This document shows, piece after piece, positions 8,265-16,451 of a stretch of 64,000 nucleotides of DNA. Where the stretch lies: NCBI RefSeq assembly GCF_018137945.1, contig NZ_CP073089.1, positions 124,001-188,000 of the forward strand. Reading direction: 5' to 3'. Within the stretch, counting starts at the first letter, position 1. Every line of letters begins with the position of its first letter. The DNA is from Brevibacterium sp. W7.2. GTDB lineage: Bacteria; Actinomycetota; Actinomycetes; Actinomycetales; Brevibacteriaceae. Under the pieces are notes generated by a model. The model did no database searches. It saw only the letters and a list, made by a program, of their open reading frames with translations, and was not told the DNA's origin. Position numbers and translations under genes: made by a program.

Positions 8265-9782
8265 ATGACATCCGGCCACACCGAACCGAGCGCGGAGAGC
8301 AGAAAGCCCTTCCGCATCAAGCGGCGGTCGACGAAGAAGAAGCGCTTGGAAGCCGACGACTGCATCGTCGTCGAGCCGAAGTCCATCCGCACCGCGATCG
8401 GCGGCACGACCGTCGGCAACTTCATGGAATGGTTCGACTTCGGCGTCTACGGCTACCTCGCCGTGACGATGACCGCCGTCTTCACCGAGGGCATGGATCC
8501 GCAGATGGGACTGCTCGTCACGCTGCTCGGATTCGCCGTGTCCTTCCTCGTCCGCCCGCTCGGCGGCATGGTGCTCGGACCGCTCGGTGACAAGATCGGG
8601 CGCCAGAAGGTCCTCTTCTTCACCATGGCGACGATGGCGACGGCCACCGCACTCATCGGCGTGCTGCCCACAGCCGCACAGGTCGGCCTGTGGGTGATCA
8701 TCCCCCTCTACATCCTCAAGATGATCCAGGGCTTCTCCACCGGCGGCGAGTACGCCGGTGCCACCACCTACGTCTCCGAGTTCGCCCCCGACAAGTCCCG
8801 CGGCTACTGGGCCGCCTGGCTCGACGTCGGCTCCTACCTCGGCTTCGCCGCCGGTGCCGGCACGGTGGCCATCACGAGCGTGGTGACCACGAGCATCTGG
8901 GGCGAGACCGCGATGGTCGACGGCGGTTGGAGGATCCCGTTCCTCGTCGCCATCCCGCTCGGCGTCGTCGCCATCTGGTTCCGCTTGAAGATCCCGGAGA
9001 CTCCCGGCTTCGAGGCCGCCCAGGAGGAGGGCCTGGTGACGAAGAGCGCGGACGACCCGTTCGCCCGCCACGGCCTCATCGGCGTCATCCGCCACTTCTG
9101 GAAGGAGATCCTCATCGGCATCGCCATCGTCGCGGGTTCGCAGACGGTGGGCTACGCGCTGACGAGCTTCATGCCGACCTACCTCGAGGAGACGGTCAAG
9201 GTCTCGAACATCCAGGCCGCCGTCGTCACCATCCCGGTGCTCGTCATCATGTCGATCTGCCTGCCGCTCATCGGTCGGCTCTCCGACAAGCTCGGCCGCC
9301 GGTTCGTCTTCGGGCTGGCCGCAGGCATGACGATCGTCCTCATCGTTCCCGCCTTCGCCGTCATGCAGATCGGCGAGATGTGGGCGGTGACGATCGCACT
9401 GTTCATGGTCGCGCTGCCCGCGGCGTTCTACATCGCGTGCCTCGCCTCGACCCTGCCGGCGCTGTTCCCGACGGCGTCGCGCTACGGCGCGATGGGCCTG
9501 ACGTTCAACCTCGGCGTCTCGCTGTTCGGCGGCACGACGCCGCTGTTCAGCCAGGCACTCATCGACCTCACCGGGAACTCGTACATGCCGGCCTTCTACA
9601 TCATGTTCTTCTCGGTCATCGCGCTCGTCGCCGTGTTCTTCATGCGCGAATCCGCGCACCGGCCGCTGCTCGGGTCGTTCCCGACGGTGTCCTCGCATGA
9701 AGAGGCCGTCGAGCTCGCCAAGGGTCAGGACGAGAATCCCGACATCGACCCCGAGACCATGCCGATCGGCGCCGGGAAGTGA
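8265..9782 (+). CDS. MHS-family MFS transporter (ProP-like)
   Basis: This is a 505-aa proton symporter of the metabolite:H+ symporter branch of the major facilitator superfamily. It has 12 predicted membrane segments, the family signature GNFMEWFDFGVYGY at about residue 50, and the loop 2-3 motif GPLGDKIGRQKVL. A basic, cytoplasmic 40-residue N-terminus precedes the first helix. AGGAA lies 8 nt before ATG. The substrate cannot be read from sequence: relatives carry proline/betaine, citrate, dicarboxylates or shikimate. The neighbouring decarboxylase and the GntR regulator suggest an organic acid or amino acid. Its leader contains a terminator-like hairpin (8210-8237), and the gene converges on the GntR gene across a strong hairpin. 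Confidence 0.88.
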   Translation: MTSGHTEPSAESRKPFRIKRRSTKKKRLEADDCIVVEPKSIRTAIGGTTVGNFMEWFDFGVYGYLAVTMTAVFTEGMDPQMGLLVTLLGFAVSFLVRPLGGMVLGPLGDKIGRQKVLFFTMATMATATALIGVLPTAAQVGLWVIIPLYILKMIQGFSTGGEYAGATTYVSEFAPDKSRGYWAAWLDVGSYLGFAAGAGTVAITSVVTTSIWGETAMVDGGWRIPFLVAIPLGVVAIWFRLKIPETPGFEAAQEEGLVTKSADDPFARHGLIGVIRHFWKEILIGIAIVAGSQTVGYALTSFMPTYLEETVKVSNIQAAVVTIPVLVIMSICLPLIGRLSDKLGRRFVFGLAAGMTIVLIVPAFAVMQIGEMWAVTIALFMVALPAAFYIACLASTLPALFPTASRYGAMGLTFNLGVSLFGGTTPLFSQALIDLTGNSYMPAFYIMFFSVIALVAVFFMRESAHRPLLGSFPTVSSHEEAVELAKGQDENPDIDPETMPIGAGK

Positions 9783-9874
9783 CACAGTCCGAGCAAGTGA
9801 TCTGACCTGAGGCGACGCGGCTGCGTCTGAACCGACTTCGCCGCCCTGACCAGTCACGACGAACCGGCATCGAG

Positions 9875-9913
9875 CATCGCCCCTTCCGCGCAGTGAGCGC
9901 GGGAGGGGCGATG
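9875..9913. terminator. Bidirectional terminator between transporter and GntR genes
   Basis: Arms of 17 bp with a single G-T wobble flank the loop AGTGA. It lies between convergent stops at 9782 and 9943, so it can serve both genes. Confidence 0.75.
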
Positions 9914-9942
9914 TCGTCTGCTGAGAGGTCCAGCGGTGCCGT

Positions 9943-10974
9943 TCACTCCGAGGCATCCGAGACGGAGGCCTCGGTGCGTCTGAAGAAGTAGAGGTTGCGG
10001 GTGACGAGGTCGGCGACCGCGTCGGGCCGGTTCGCTTCGATGAGGTCGACGATGTCGATGAGCTCCTTCGCCGAGGTGACCGCGACGTTCCCGACAGACC
10101 GTGAGCTGCCGGATCCGGTCACCGAGGCGCTCGTACTGTCCGCCGCGGCGTCGGCTTTAGCCCCTGCACCGGTGGATCCCGCTCCCGAAGTCGCTTGGGC
10201 TTCGGCTCCGCCACCCGCACCGCTGGATTCCGCGCTGCCGGTTTCCGCATCACTGGGTCCTGCGTCGACGGTCGAGAGATGGCCGATCCGGGACTGGTCG
10301 CGCAGCCGCAGGCTGATCTCCGCGGCACGGCGTCCGAGGCCGAACGCGAGGAGCGACTCGTGGAACCGGCGGTCATGGGTATAGAACGCGACGAGGTCGC
10401 CGGCAACGGCCGCGGCCACCGTCGCCTCGGCATGGGTGCGCAGTCGGCGCAGCTCGTCGCGGATCGCATCGCCCGTCCCCGTGGGGACTCCGTCTCTCAT
10501 CCCCGTGGGAACGGTGTCACCCGCACCGCCACCGCTTCTCCTGTCGGCGCCCTCGAGGTCGACGGCCGCAGAACCGCCAGCACCGGCAGCCGACCCCGCA
10601 CCGCCCGTCCCCGTGGGGACGTCGTCATCCAATTCGCCAGCGCCCACAGCAGACCCGGGCCCCGCCTCGGCGAGCCGATCGCACAGCTGCCGCACCGCCG
10701 GCACGGCGAGGAGGACGCGGATGCGGATGATCTCCTCGAGGTCGGCCTCGGTGATCGGGACGAGGCGGAAGCCGCGGTTGGGCACCGCCTCGACGGTGCC
10801 TTCGGTGACGAGCGCCATCATCGCCTCACGCACCGGACTGAGCGAGATGCCGAGCTGCTTCGCGAGCCCGGCGGCCGAATAGATCCGATCCTCGGCGAGC
10901 TCACCCGTGGCGATCGCGTCGCGGATGATCGAGAGCGCATGCTCGCGCAGCGAGGGCTGCTTCGCTCGGTCCAT
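9943..10974 (-). CDS. GntR-family regulator (FCD-like) with low-complexity insert
   Basis: This 343-aa regulator has an N-terminal GntR winged helix (about residues 5-70, with the pattern SLSPVREAM) and an all-helical C-terminal ligand domain. Typical FadR/FCD members are 220-250 aa. The extra length comes from two Gly/Ala/Ser/Thr-rich insertions, at about residues 105-165 and 235-290, the first containing repeated VPTG units. The insertions interrupt the ligand domain but keep its helices. The start follows AGGGGGAGA. The gene is divergent from the OYE-family gene at 11,249, and a 14-bp perfect palindrome in between is its likely operator. GntR/FCD proteins usually sense small carboxylates; the actual ligand is unknown. 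Confidence 0.83.
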   Translation of the reverse strand: MDRAKQPSLREHALSIIRDAIATGELAEDRIYSAAGLAKQLGISLSPVREAMMALVTEGTVEAVPNRGFRLVPITEADLEEIIRIRVLLAVPAVRQLCDRLAEAGPGSAVGAGELDDDVPTGTGGAGSAAGAGGSAAVDLEGADRRSGGGAGDTVPTGMRDGVPTGTGDAIRDELRRLRTHAEATVAAAVAGDLVAFYTHDRRFHESLLAFGLGRRAAEISLRLRDQSRIGHLSTVDAGPSDAETGSAESSGAGGGAEAQATSGAGSTGAGAKADAAADSTSASVTGSGSSRSVGNVAVTSAKELIDIVDLIEANRPDAVADLVTRNLYFFRRTEASVSDASE

Positions 10975-11063
10975 GCCATCTCCCCCTGCCGGAACTCTCG
11001 ACCTCCCCTGCCAGAACTATTGACAGCATAGCCCGGAGAATCCACGATGGAAGACAGGTAGTC

Positions 11064-11077
11064 GGTAATCGATTACC
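11064..11077. promoter_or_regulatory. Perfect 14-bp palindrome, likely GntR operator
   Basis: GGTAATCGATTACC lies between the divergent GntR (start 10,974) and OYE (start 11,249) genes. It is AT-rich in a GC-rich background and of the size bound by GntR dimers. The rest of the intergenic region (11,085-11,240) is a degenerate CA/CG-rich repeat. Confidence 0.6.
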
Positions 11078-11248
11078 TGACAATCAGTACCGGCCCGACA
11101 AGCCGTACCGGCACCGCAACCAGTCCCGCACCGCAATCCGCTCCAGCACCGCGAACCACGACCCCGACAACCCATACCAGCCCGACAATCCGTTCCAGCC
11201 CGGTAACCCCGCTCCGGCTCCGGAACCCGTTCCTGCGATGGAGGAGGA

Positions 11249-11920
11249 ATGGACGACCCGCTGCTCCAGCCGTACGACCTCGGCGGACTCACCCTGCGCA
11301 ACCGCATCGTCTCGACCTCGCACGAGCCCGCCTACACCGAGAACGGCATGCCGACGGACCGCTACCGCCTCTACCACCGGGAGAAGGCGCGCGGCGGTGT
11401 CGGGCTGACGATGATCGGCGGGTCCGCGATCGTGTCGAAGGACTCGCCGGCCGCGTTCGGCAACATCGACCTGACGACCGACGAGGTGATCCCCTGGCTG
11501 CGCGCGATCGCCGAGGACTGCCACGCCGAGGGTGCCGCGGTGATGATCCAGGCGACGCATCTGGGGATGCGCTCGTCGAACTTCGCCGGGGACTGGCTGC
11601 CGCTCGTCTCGCCGTCACGGACCAGGGAGGCCGCGCACCGGTCGTTCACGAAGGCCCTCGAGGACTTCGACATGGACCGCATCGTCGCCGACTTCGCGGC
11701 CGCGGCCGCCCGGGTCGCCGCTGCCGGGTTCGACGGCCTCGAGATCATGCACGCCGGTCACCTCCTCGACTCCTTCCTCGCGTCCTGGCTCAACGAGCGC
11801 AGCGACGAGTGGGGCGGCGACCTCGACGCGCTCATGCGCTTCCCGCTGCGCGTCATCGACGCCGTCACCGCCGCCGTGCCCGCGGGCTTCCTCGTGGGCA
11901 TCCGGATGGCCGTCGACGAA
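11249..11920 (+). CDS. OYE-family NADH:flavin oxidoreductase, truncated by junction 2
   Basis: The N-terminal ~224 residues of an old-yellow-enzyme (beta/alpha)8 FMN protein are present: LRNRIVSTSHEPAYTENG at residues 16-33, and an HAGHLLDSFLASWLNERSDEWGG-type segment that contributes the substrate/FMN site. GGAGGA precedes ATG. Relatives include 2,4-dienoyl-CoA reductase and N-methylproline demethylase types, which normally exceed 600 aa with a C-terminal FAD/NAD domain. All of that is missing, because homology stops at about 11,920-11,935 where the sequence switches into reversed decarboxylase DNA. The truncated frame ends at 11,950. The full gene probably exists at the parental locus, outside this window. 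Confidence 0.8.
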
Positions 11921-11935
11921 CTCCGAAGCGCCCTA
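11919..11935. other. Junction 2: switch from OYE gene into reversed decarboxylase
   Basis: Sequence up to about 11,919 belongs to the OYE gene. From 11,935 (AAGCCGGTCGCGG) it is the reverse complement of 7284 backwards. The roughly 15 nt between match neither gene clearly. No long homology is visible at the join, so it is an end-joining or template-switch junction, or a chimeric read. Confidence 0.8.
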
Positions 11936-12984
11936 AGCCGGTCGCGGTGATGTCGATGCGGAACGGGTCGATGTCGACGACGTCCGGGAGCTGAGGAAGT
12001 CGGCGAGAGCAGCGGTAGGCCCACGACCCCTCGATCTGGGCGCGGGCGTGCCGGATGTTCGTGAGCGACTCCGCGATCGCGTCCTGGGAGTTGACGAGAT
12101 CGCGGCGGGCGATGTCGATCGAGGCCATGAGGTGCGCGTTCTCGCTCGTCGAGGCCGTCATCATGAACGCGCGGGCGAGTGCCGGTTCGAGGCGGTCGGC
12201 GAACTCGGTGTCGCCGAGGTGGAGGAGCGCGGACTGCGTGAACGAGCCGGCGAGCTGTGGGTGCTCATGATGACGACGTCGGCGCCGAGCGTGACCGGGG
12301 AGGCAGGAAGGTCGGGGTGGAAGCCGAAGTGCGCACCCCAGGCCGCGTCGACGATGAGGATCGCGCCGGCCTCGTGGGCCACCTCGGCGAGGGCTGCGAC
12401 GTCCGCGACCGCACCGAAGTAGCTCGGGGTGACGAGGTAGACGGCCGTGACCGTCTCCGGTGGCTGCGGATCGCGTGGCGCAGCGAATCGGGGGTGACGC
12501 CGTGGGCGATGCCGTTGACCTCATCGACGTTGGGCGAGACGAAGCGCGGATTGAGTCCGGCGAGGACGATGCCGTCGATGAAGCTCGAATGGGCGCTGCG
12601 CTGCGTGACGACGCCCGAGCCGAGGGTGCCGATGGCCAGCGCCGCCATCCGGTTTGCCCTGTGAGGAGCCGTTGGTGAGGAACCACGTGCGGCGGGCTCC
12701 CATGCCTCGGCGGCGAGCTCGAGGGCCTCGTCCTTCGGGGTGTCGACGCCGAGGTCGATGCCATCGAAGAGCGGCGGGATGTCGAGGGCGAGCACGTTCT
12801 CGCCGAAGAAGTCGGCCTGACCTGCGGAGATGCCGTCACCGTTGCCGCCGTGACCGGGAGTCTGGAGAAGCAGGGGATTGCGGGCGGCGGCCTTCGCGAG
12901 AGCGTCGGCGTACGGGGCGTGAGTGCGCGCGCGACCATCCTCGTGGGGGGTCGCGGGCACGGCGGAGTCCTGGTGCACGGTCAT
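11935..12984 (-). pseudogene. Partial Orn/Lys/Arg decarboxylase, copy 2 (5' part, indel-rich)
   Basis: This corresponds to the first ~350 codons of the decarboxylase at 6226-7825, reading from ATG at 12,984. The extreme N-terminus is correct here and shows the two bases missing in the other copy. Downstream it carries at least seven small indels, for example a lost T near 12,258, a lost G near 12,460, an added T near 12,655, a lost C near 12,700 and a six-base loss near 11,960. Motifs TPGHGG and STH are still recognisable. The indel density is far higher than anywhere else in the window and rises next to junction 2. Confidence 0.85.
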
Positions 12985-13074
12985 GCCTTCAGGGTAGGGA
13001 ATGAGGGCCTTGGGGAGAATAGCAAGTTTCCTCGCCTACTCTATAGACAGTATTGAACTCATCGAGGGAGAGCT

Positions 13075-14075
13075 ATGGAAGTTCTGGACACTCGCGGGCT
13101 CGTCGCGCTCCGCGCCGTCGCCGATGCCGGATCGGTCGCGGCAGCGGCGACGCGGCTCGACTGGAGCCAGCCGACCGTCAACCATCACCTCGCGAATCTC
13201 GAACGCACGCTCGGGGCGACCCTCATCGAGCGCACCCCCCGCGGTTCGCATCCGACGACCGTCGGCAGCCTCGTCGTCACTCGGGCGGTGGAGATCCTCG
13301 GTCTCGCCGACCGCCTCGTCGACGAGGTGGCGCTGTGGCGGGATTCGCAGGCGGTGCCGGTGAAGATCGGGGCCGTGCCCACGGTCGGCGCGCGTGTCAT
13401 CCCGCTGCTTCACCACGAGCTGCAGAAGCGTCCGCGGTGGCAGGTCGCCGATGATGCGTCGGCCACGGTGCTCGGGGCTGCGCTCGACGTCACGATGGAC
13501 GAGCATGCGAAGCTCGTCTCCCGGCTCGAGGCCGGCGACCTCGACCTTGCGCTCCTCGTCTCCACCGACGTCGACAAGGTGTGGATCCCGCCGAGCCTCA
13601 CGGCGAAGAAGCTCTACTCCGAGCAGCTCTTCCTCTGCGTGCCCAAGGCCGTGGGGCCCGTGCCGATCGATCCGCACGGGCTGCCCGACTTCGCGGCGCT
13701 CGTCACGCAGTCGTGGGCGTTCAGCATCGACCCCGGTGACGCCATCGACGAGGTGATCCGCGCGTTCTGCCTGGCCGCGGGCTTCGAACCCCGGGTGGGG
13801 ATGCGGATGGACGACTACGCGGCGATCAACAGGATGATCGCCGCGGGCCTGGCGATCGCGATGATCCCCGAGTCCTCACTGCCCACCGACCCCGAGATCG
13901 AGATCGTGCCGATGCCCCTGTCGGCCGCCGCCGGGACGTCCTCCTCGTCTCCCGGGCACCGCAGCTCGGCCCGCGGCAGAAGTCCGCGCGGCACGATCCG
14001 ATCGTCGCCGCCCATTCCGCTGCAGTCGCCGAGGTGGTCGCCGACGTCCGCACCGTCACCGCGGTCTGGAGGTAG
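13075..14075 (+). pseudogene. LysR-family regulator, copy 3 (frameshifted near the end)
   Basis: This is the same gene as 79-1080 but with one C missing near 13,927 (CGGCCGCCGCC against CGGCCGCCCGCC). The first ~283 residues, including the helix-turn-helix and most of the effector domain, are unchanged. After the shift the frame runs on through the stop at 14,073-14,075 to 14,640. As the copy on the apparent parental locus, this gene is expected to be functional in the organism, and a homopolymer error is the simplest explanation. Confidence 0.8.
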
Positions 14076-14148
14076 GCAGGCGGGCTGTGTGGACCGCAGT
14101 CTGCGGCCCGCGGCGCTGGTCGGTCGGAGCGCCTCGGCGAGGTGGGCC

Positions 14149-14607
14149 TCAGTGCGGCTGCCAGGCGTCTTCGATCGCGACTCTGTCCGTGATCTCCGGG
14201 GGCAGGGTCTTGACCGCGAGGTCGGCCATCGTCACCTTCTCGAGGACATCGCGCAGGGCGAAGCGGGCGGCGACCCACACCTGTTGGAGGCATTCGGCGG
14301 CGTCGTCGTATTCGACGGCCTCGGGCCGCTGGCCGTAGATGGAGACGAGAGGGCCGTCGACGGCGCGGATGACATCGGCGGCGGTCACCTCGGCGGCTGG
14401 GCGGGAGAACCGCCACCCTCCGGACTTCCCGCGGACGGAGACGAGGATCCCCGCGCGACGCAGGTCGGCGAGGATCGACTGGAGGAAGCCTTTGGGTATG
14501 TCCTGCCGGCGTCCGAGCTCGTCGGCGCTGATGGGATCGCCGTCAACAGCGCCCGCGATCTCGATGAGCGCGCGCAGGGCGTAGTCGGATTTCGTCGTGA
14601 CCCGCAT
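14149..14607 (-). CDS. Rrf2-family regulator, copy 3
   Basis: This encodes a protein identical to the 152-aa product of 1154-1612, in the copy with natural flanks. The winged-helix domain is complete, with a single cysteine. It lies on the same strand as the TauE exporter gene (start 15,782), 275 bp downstream of that gene's stop. The spacer contains repeated CTGGCTGAACTGAGC-type units (14,760-14,850). Confidence 0.88.
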   Translation of the reverse strand: MRVTTKSDYALRALIEIAGAVDGDPISADELGRRQDIPKGFLQSILADLRRAGILVSVRGKSGGWRFSRPAAEVTAADVIRAVDGPLVSIYGQRPEAVEYDDAAECLQQVWVAARFALRDVLEKVTMADLAVKTLPPEITDRVAIEDAWQPH

Positions 14608-14882
14608 CCCGATATGCTACCGCGCACGGCGGTTCGGTAGCACCCCGTCGTGCCGTCTGAGGGTGCGGAATACGACGGGCGCAGTGCGCTGGTGTCGGGC
14701 TGTCTCACGTTGGCGCGGACACTGCAGCCTCGCGGGTCGTGCTGACCCGCGAGGCTGTCCGTGACCCGTGGCTGGCTGGCCCGAGGCTGGTTGGCCCATG
14801 CCTGGCTGAACTGAGCCTGGCTGAACTGAGCCTGACTGATCCGCGCCCGGCTGACCTCGGGGTGGGGTCGGCGGGTGTGGTC

Positions 14883-15782
14883 TCAGGCCTCGGCGCCGAC
14901 GGGTTCGGCAGCGGCCTCCGCGCGACGGGTCCTGCGCTCGAGCCGGACGACGTGGATGAGCAGGGAGATCCACCCGAGTGCCAGCGCCGCGAGGATCGTC
15001 GAGACCACGGGGGTCGACGCACCGAGGGCGAGGGAGATCGTCCGAGCGTTCGTGAGGATGATGATGCCGCCGGCCGCGATCGCGAGGACCTTGGCCGGGA
15101 GGATCTTCACGAGCCACGCCGCGAAGGGTGCGGCGATGATGCCGCCGACGAGCAGAGCGCCTGCGATCGACCACTCGATGCCCTGGGAGCCGAGGGCGAA
15201 GAGGAAGCCGAGCGACCCGCCGACGGCGACGACGAATTCGCTCGTGTCGATCGAGCCGACGACCTTGCGGGGCTCGAGGCGTCCCGAGGACAGGAGAGTC
15301 GTCGTGCCGACCGGGCCCCAGCCTCCGCCGCCGATCGCGTCGAGTGCGCCGCCGACGAGTCCGATGGGAACGAGCAGACCCTTGCCGGGGCGGCCCTTGA
15401 ATGTCGGGCGGGCGCCGCCGAGGGCGAGGAAGCGCCAGATGACGTAGACGCCGAGAGCGAGCAGCAGACCGGAGATCCACGGGGTGGCGGCGTCGCCGTT
15501 GAGACCGGCGAGGAACGTCGCACCCGCGAAGGCGCCGACGAAGCCGGGGACCGCGAGGATGAGGACGGTGCGCCAGTCGACGTTGCCGAACTTGTGGTGG
15601 GAGATGCCGGAGACGAGCGAGGTGCCGATCTCGGAGAAGTGCACGGCCGCCGAGGCGGTCGCCGGGGCGATGCCGGTGGCCAGCAGCAGGGTCGTCGACG
15701 TCACGCCGTACGCCATGCCGAGGGATCCGTCGATGAGCTGGGCGATGAGCCCGACGATGCCTAAGACGATGAGCTGCCTCAT
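14883..15782 (-). CDS. TauE/SafE-family anion exporter, copy 3
   Basis: This is an intact 299-aa copy, identical to 1888-2787, with about eight membrane segments in two homologous halves. The start is after GGAGAGG, and the candidate operator ACTCA-N6-TGAGT is 70 bp upstream (15,852-15,867). The likely role is export of sulfite or an organosulfonate; no sulfur-assimilation gene is visible nearby to refine the substrate. Confidence 0.85.
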   Translation of the reverse strand: MRQLIVLGIVGLIAQLIDGSLGMAYGVTSTTLLLATGIAPATASAAVHFSEIGTSLVSGISHHKFGNVDWRTVLILAVPGFVGAFAGATFLAGLNGDAATPWISGLLLALGVYVIWRFLALGGARPTFKGRPGKGLLVPIGLVGGALDAIGGGGWGPVGTTTLLSSGRLEPRKVVGSIDTSEFVVAVGGSLGFLFALGSQGIEWSIAGALLVGGIIAAPFAAWLVKILPAKVLAIAAGGIIILTNARTISLALGASTPVVSTILAALALGWISLLIHVVRLERRTRRAEAAAEPVGAEA

Positions 15783-15851
15783 GGTGGCCGCCTCTCCGTT
15801 GTGCGAAGCTGAGTGAGATTGTTGAGCAGTTTCACGTGCCTCCCACACAAT

Positions 15852-15867
15852 ACTCATTAAGTTGAGT
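15852..15867. promoter_or_regulatory. Dyad upstream of tauE-like gene (copy 3)
   Basis: This is the same ACTCA-N6-TGAGT element as at 2857-2872, located in the natural-context copy between TauE and the palindrome-rich region. Confidence 0.5.
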
Positions 15868-16039
15868 GAATTACTACACTATGAACTTCTGTGACGGGGT
15901 GAGGCGGCAGACGAAGCGGGTGAGTGAGTCGCAGATGCGTGTGACGGGGCGAACTGCGGTGCGCACCGCGGGGCGAAACAGCGCTGCGCACCGCGCGTGC
16001 TCTCGACGGGACGTAAGGCGGGCGACGACAAGTCGCCGG

Positions 16040-16150
16040 TTCTGCGCCGCATCCATGGCGATCCCCGTGTTCTGCGCCAGGTCCATGGTGAAATTCGCGT
16101 CCAGATCACCATGAATCCGGCGCGCAATCGCCATGAACGCGGCGCACATT
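16040..16150. repeat. Compound imperfect palindrome (template-switch site)
   Basis: Nested complementary segments are visible: TGCGCCGC with GCGGCGCA at the ends, CCATGGCGAT with ATCGCCATGA inside, and ATGGTGA with TCACCAT at the core. Its outer ends resemble those of the hairpin at 61,833-61,882. Copies 1 and 2 join within this element. Confidence 0.75.
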
Positions 16151-16266
16151 GCTCAACTATCGCCGCGACCCGCGACTCGGCGCCGCGACTCGGCGCTGCG
16201 ACGCCGACAACGACCCGCGCCGCATGCGACCTGAAGTCGGCCCCGGTGCCACCCGAGGCAGGGACT

Positions 16267-16319
16267 TCCGGACGCAGAGTGTCGATTTCGGACTCGATCA
16301 TCGACACTCTGCGTCCGGA
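16267..16319. terminator. Perfect 20-bp inverted repeat with 13-nt loop
   Basis: The arms start TCCGGACGCAGAGTGT and are perfectly complementary (16,267-16,286 and 16,300-16,319). It lies 130 bp downstream of the GH25 stop and has no T-run. It is probably the terminator of the GH25 gene; a repetitive palindromic element is the alternative. Confidence 0.55.
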
Positions 16320-16451
16320 GAACGACGACGCGGGCACAGGAGTCGTCGGGACGGCGCGTAACTGTCGGTTCACCGCGTATCTGTCGTGACACTGCGTCGG
16401 TGGGCGGGGTGGTTGGGGGTGCAGCCCCGTGCCGCGACGGGTTGATTCCCC

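Larger units (their letters stand above)
12997..16144 (+). repeat. Copy 3 of the triplicated block (direct), continuous with 16-64 kb
   Basis: This copy equals 1-3065 and runs further, through the complete ~100-nt palindrome (16,040-16,150), into the rest of the window. It is the copy with a natural right flank and is probably the parental locus. It has one missing base near 13,927. Confidence 0.95.
15783..16451. other. Gene-free palindrome-rich region upstream of TauE
   Basis: The 669 bp separate the TauE start from the GH25 stop (both minus strand). They contain the operator dyad, GCGGTGCGCACCGC, a GGCGAC-N5-GTCGCC hairpin, a ~100-nt compound palindrome and a 20-bp perfect inverted repeat. 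The ORFs here lack ribosome-binding sites and family features, so I call no gene. Confidence 0.7.

Noticed and set aside
15879..16373. 164-aa reading frame in the palindromic region
   Set aside because: It has no ribosome-binding site, is interrupted in other copies and consists largely of inverted repeats.
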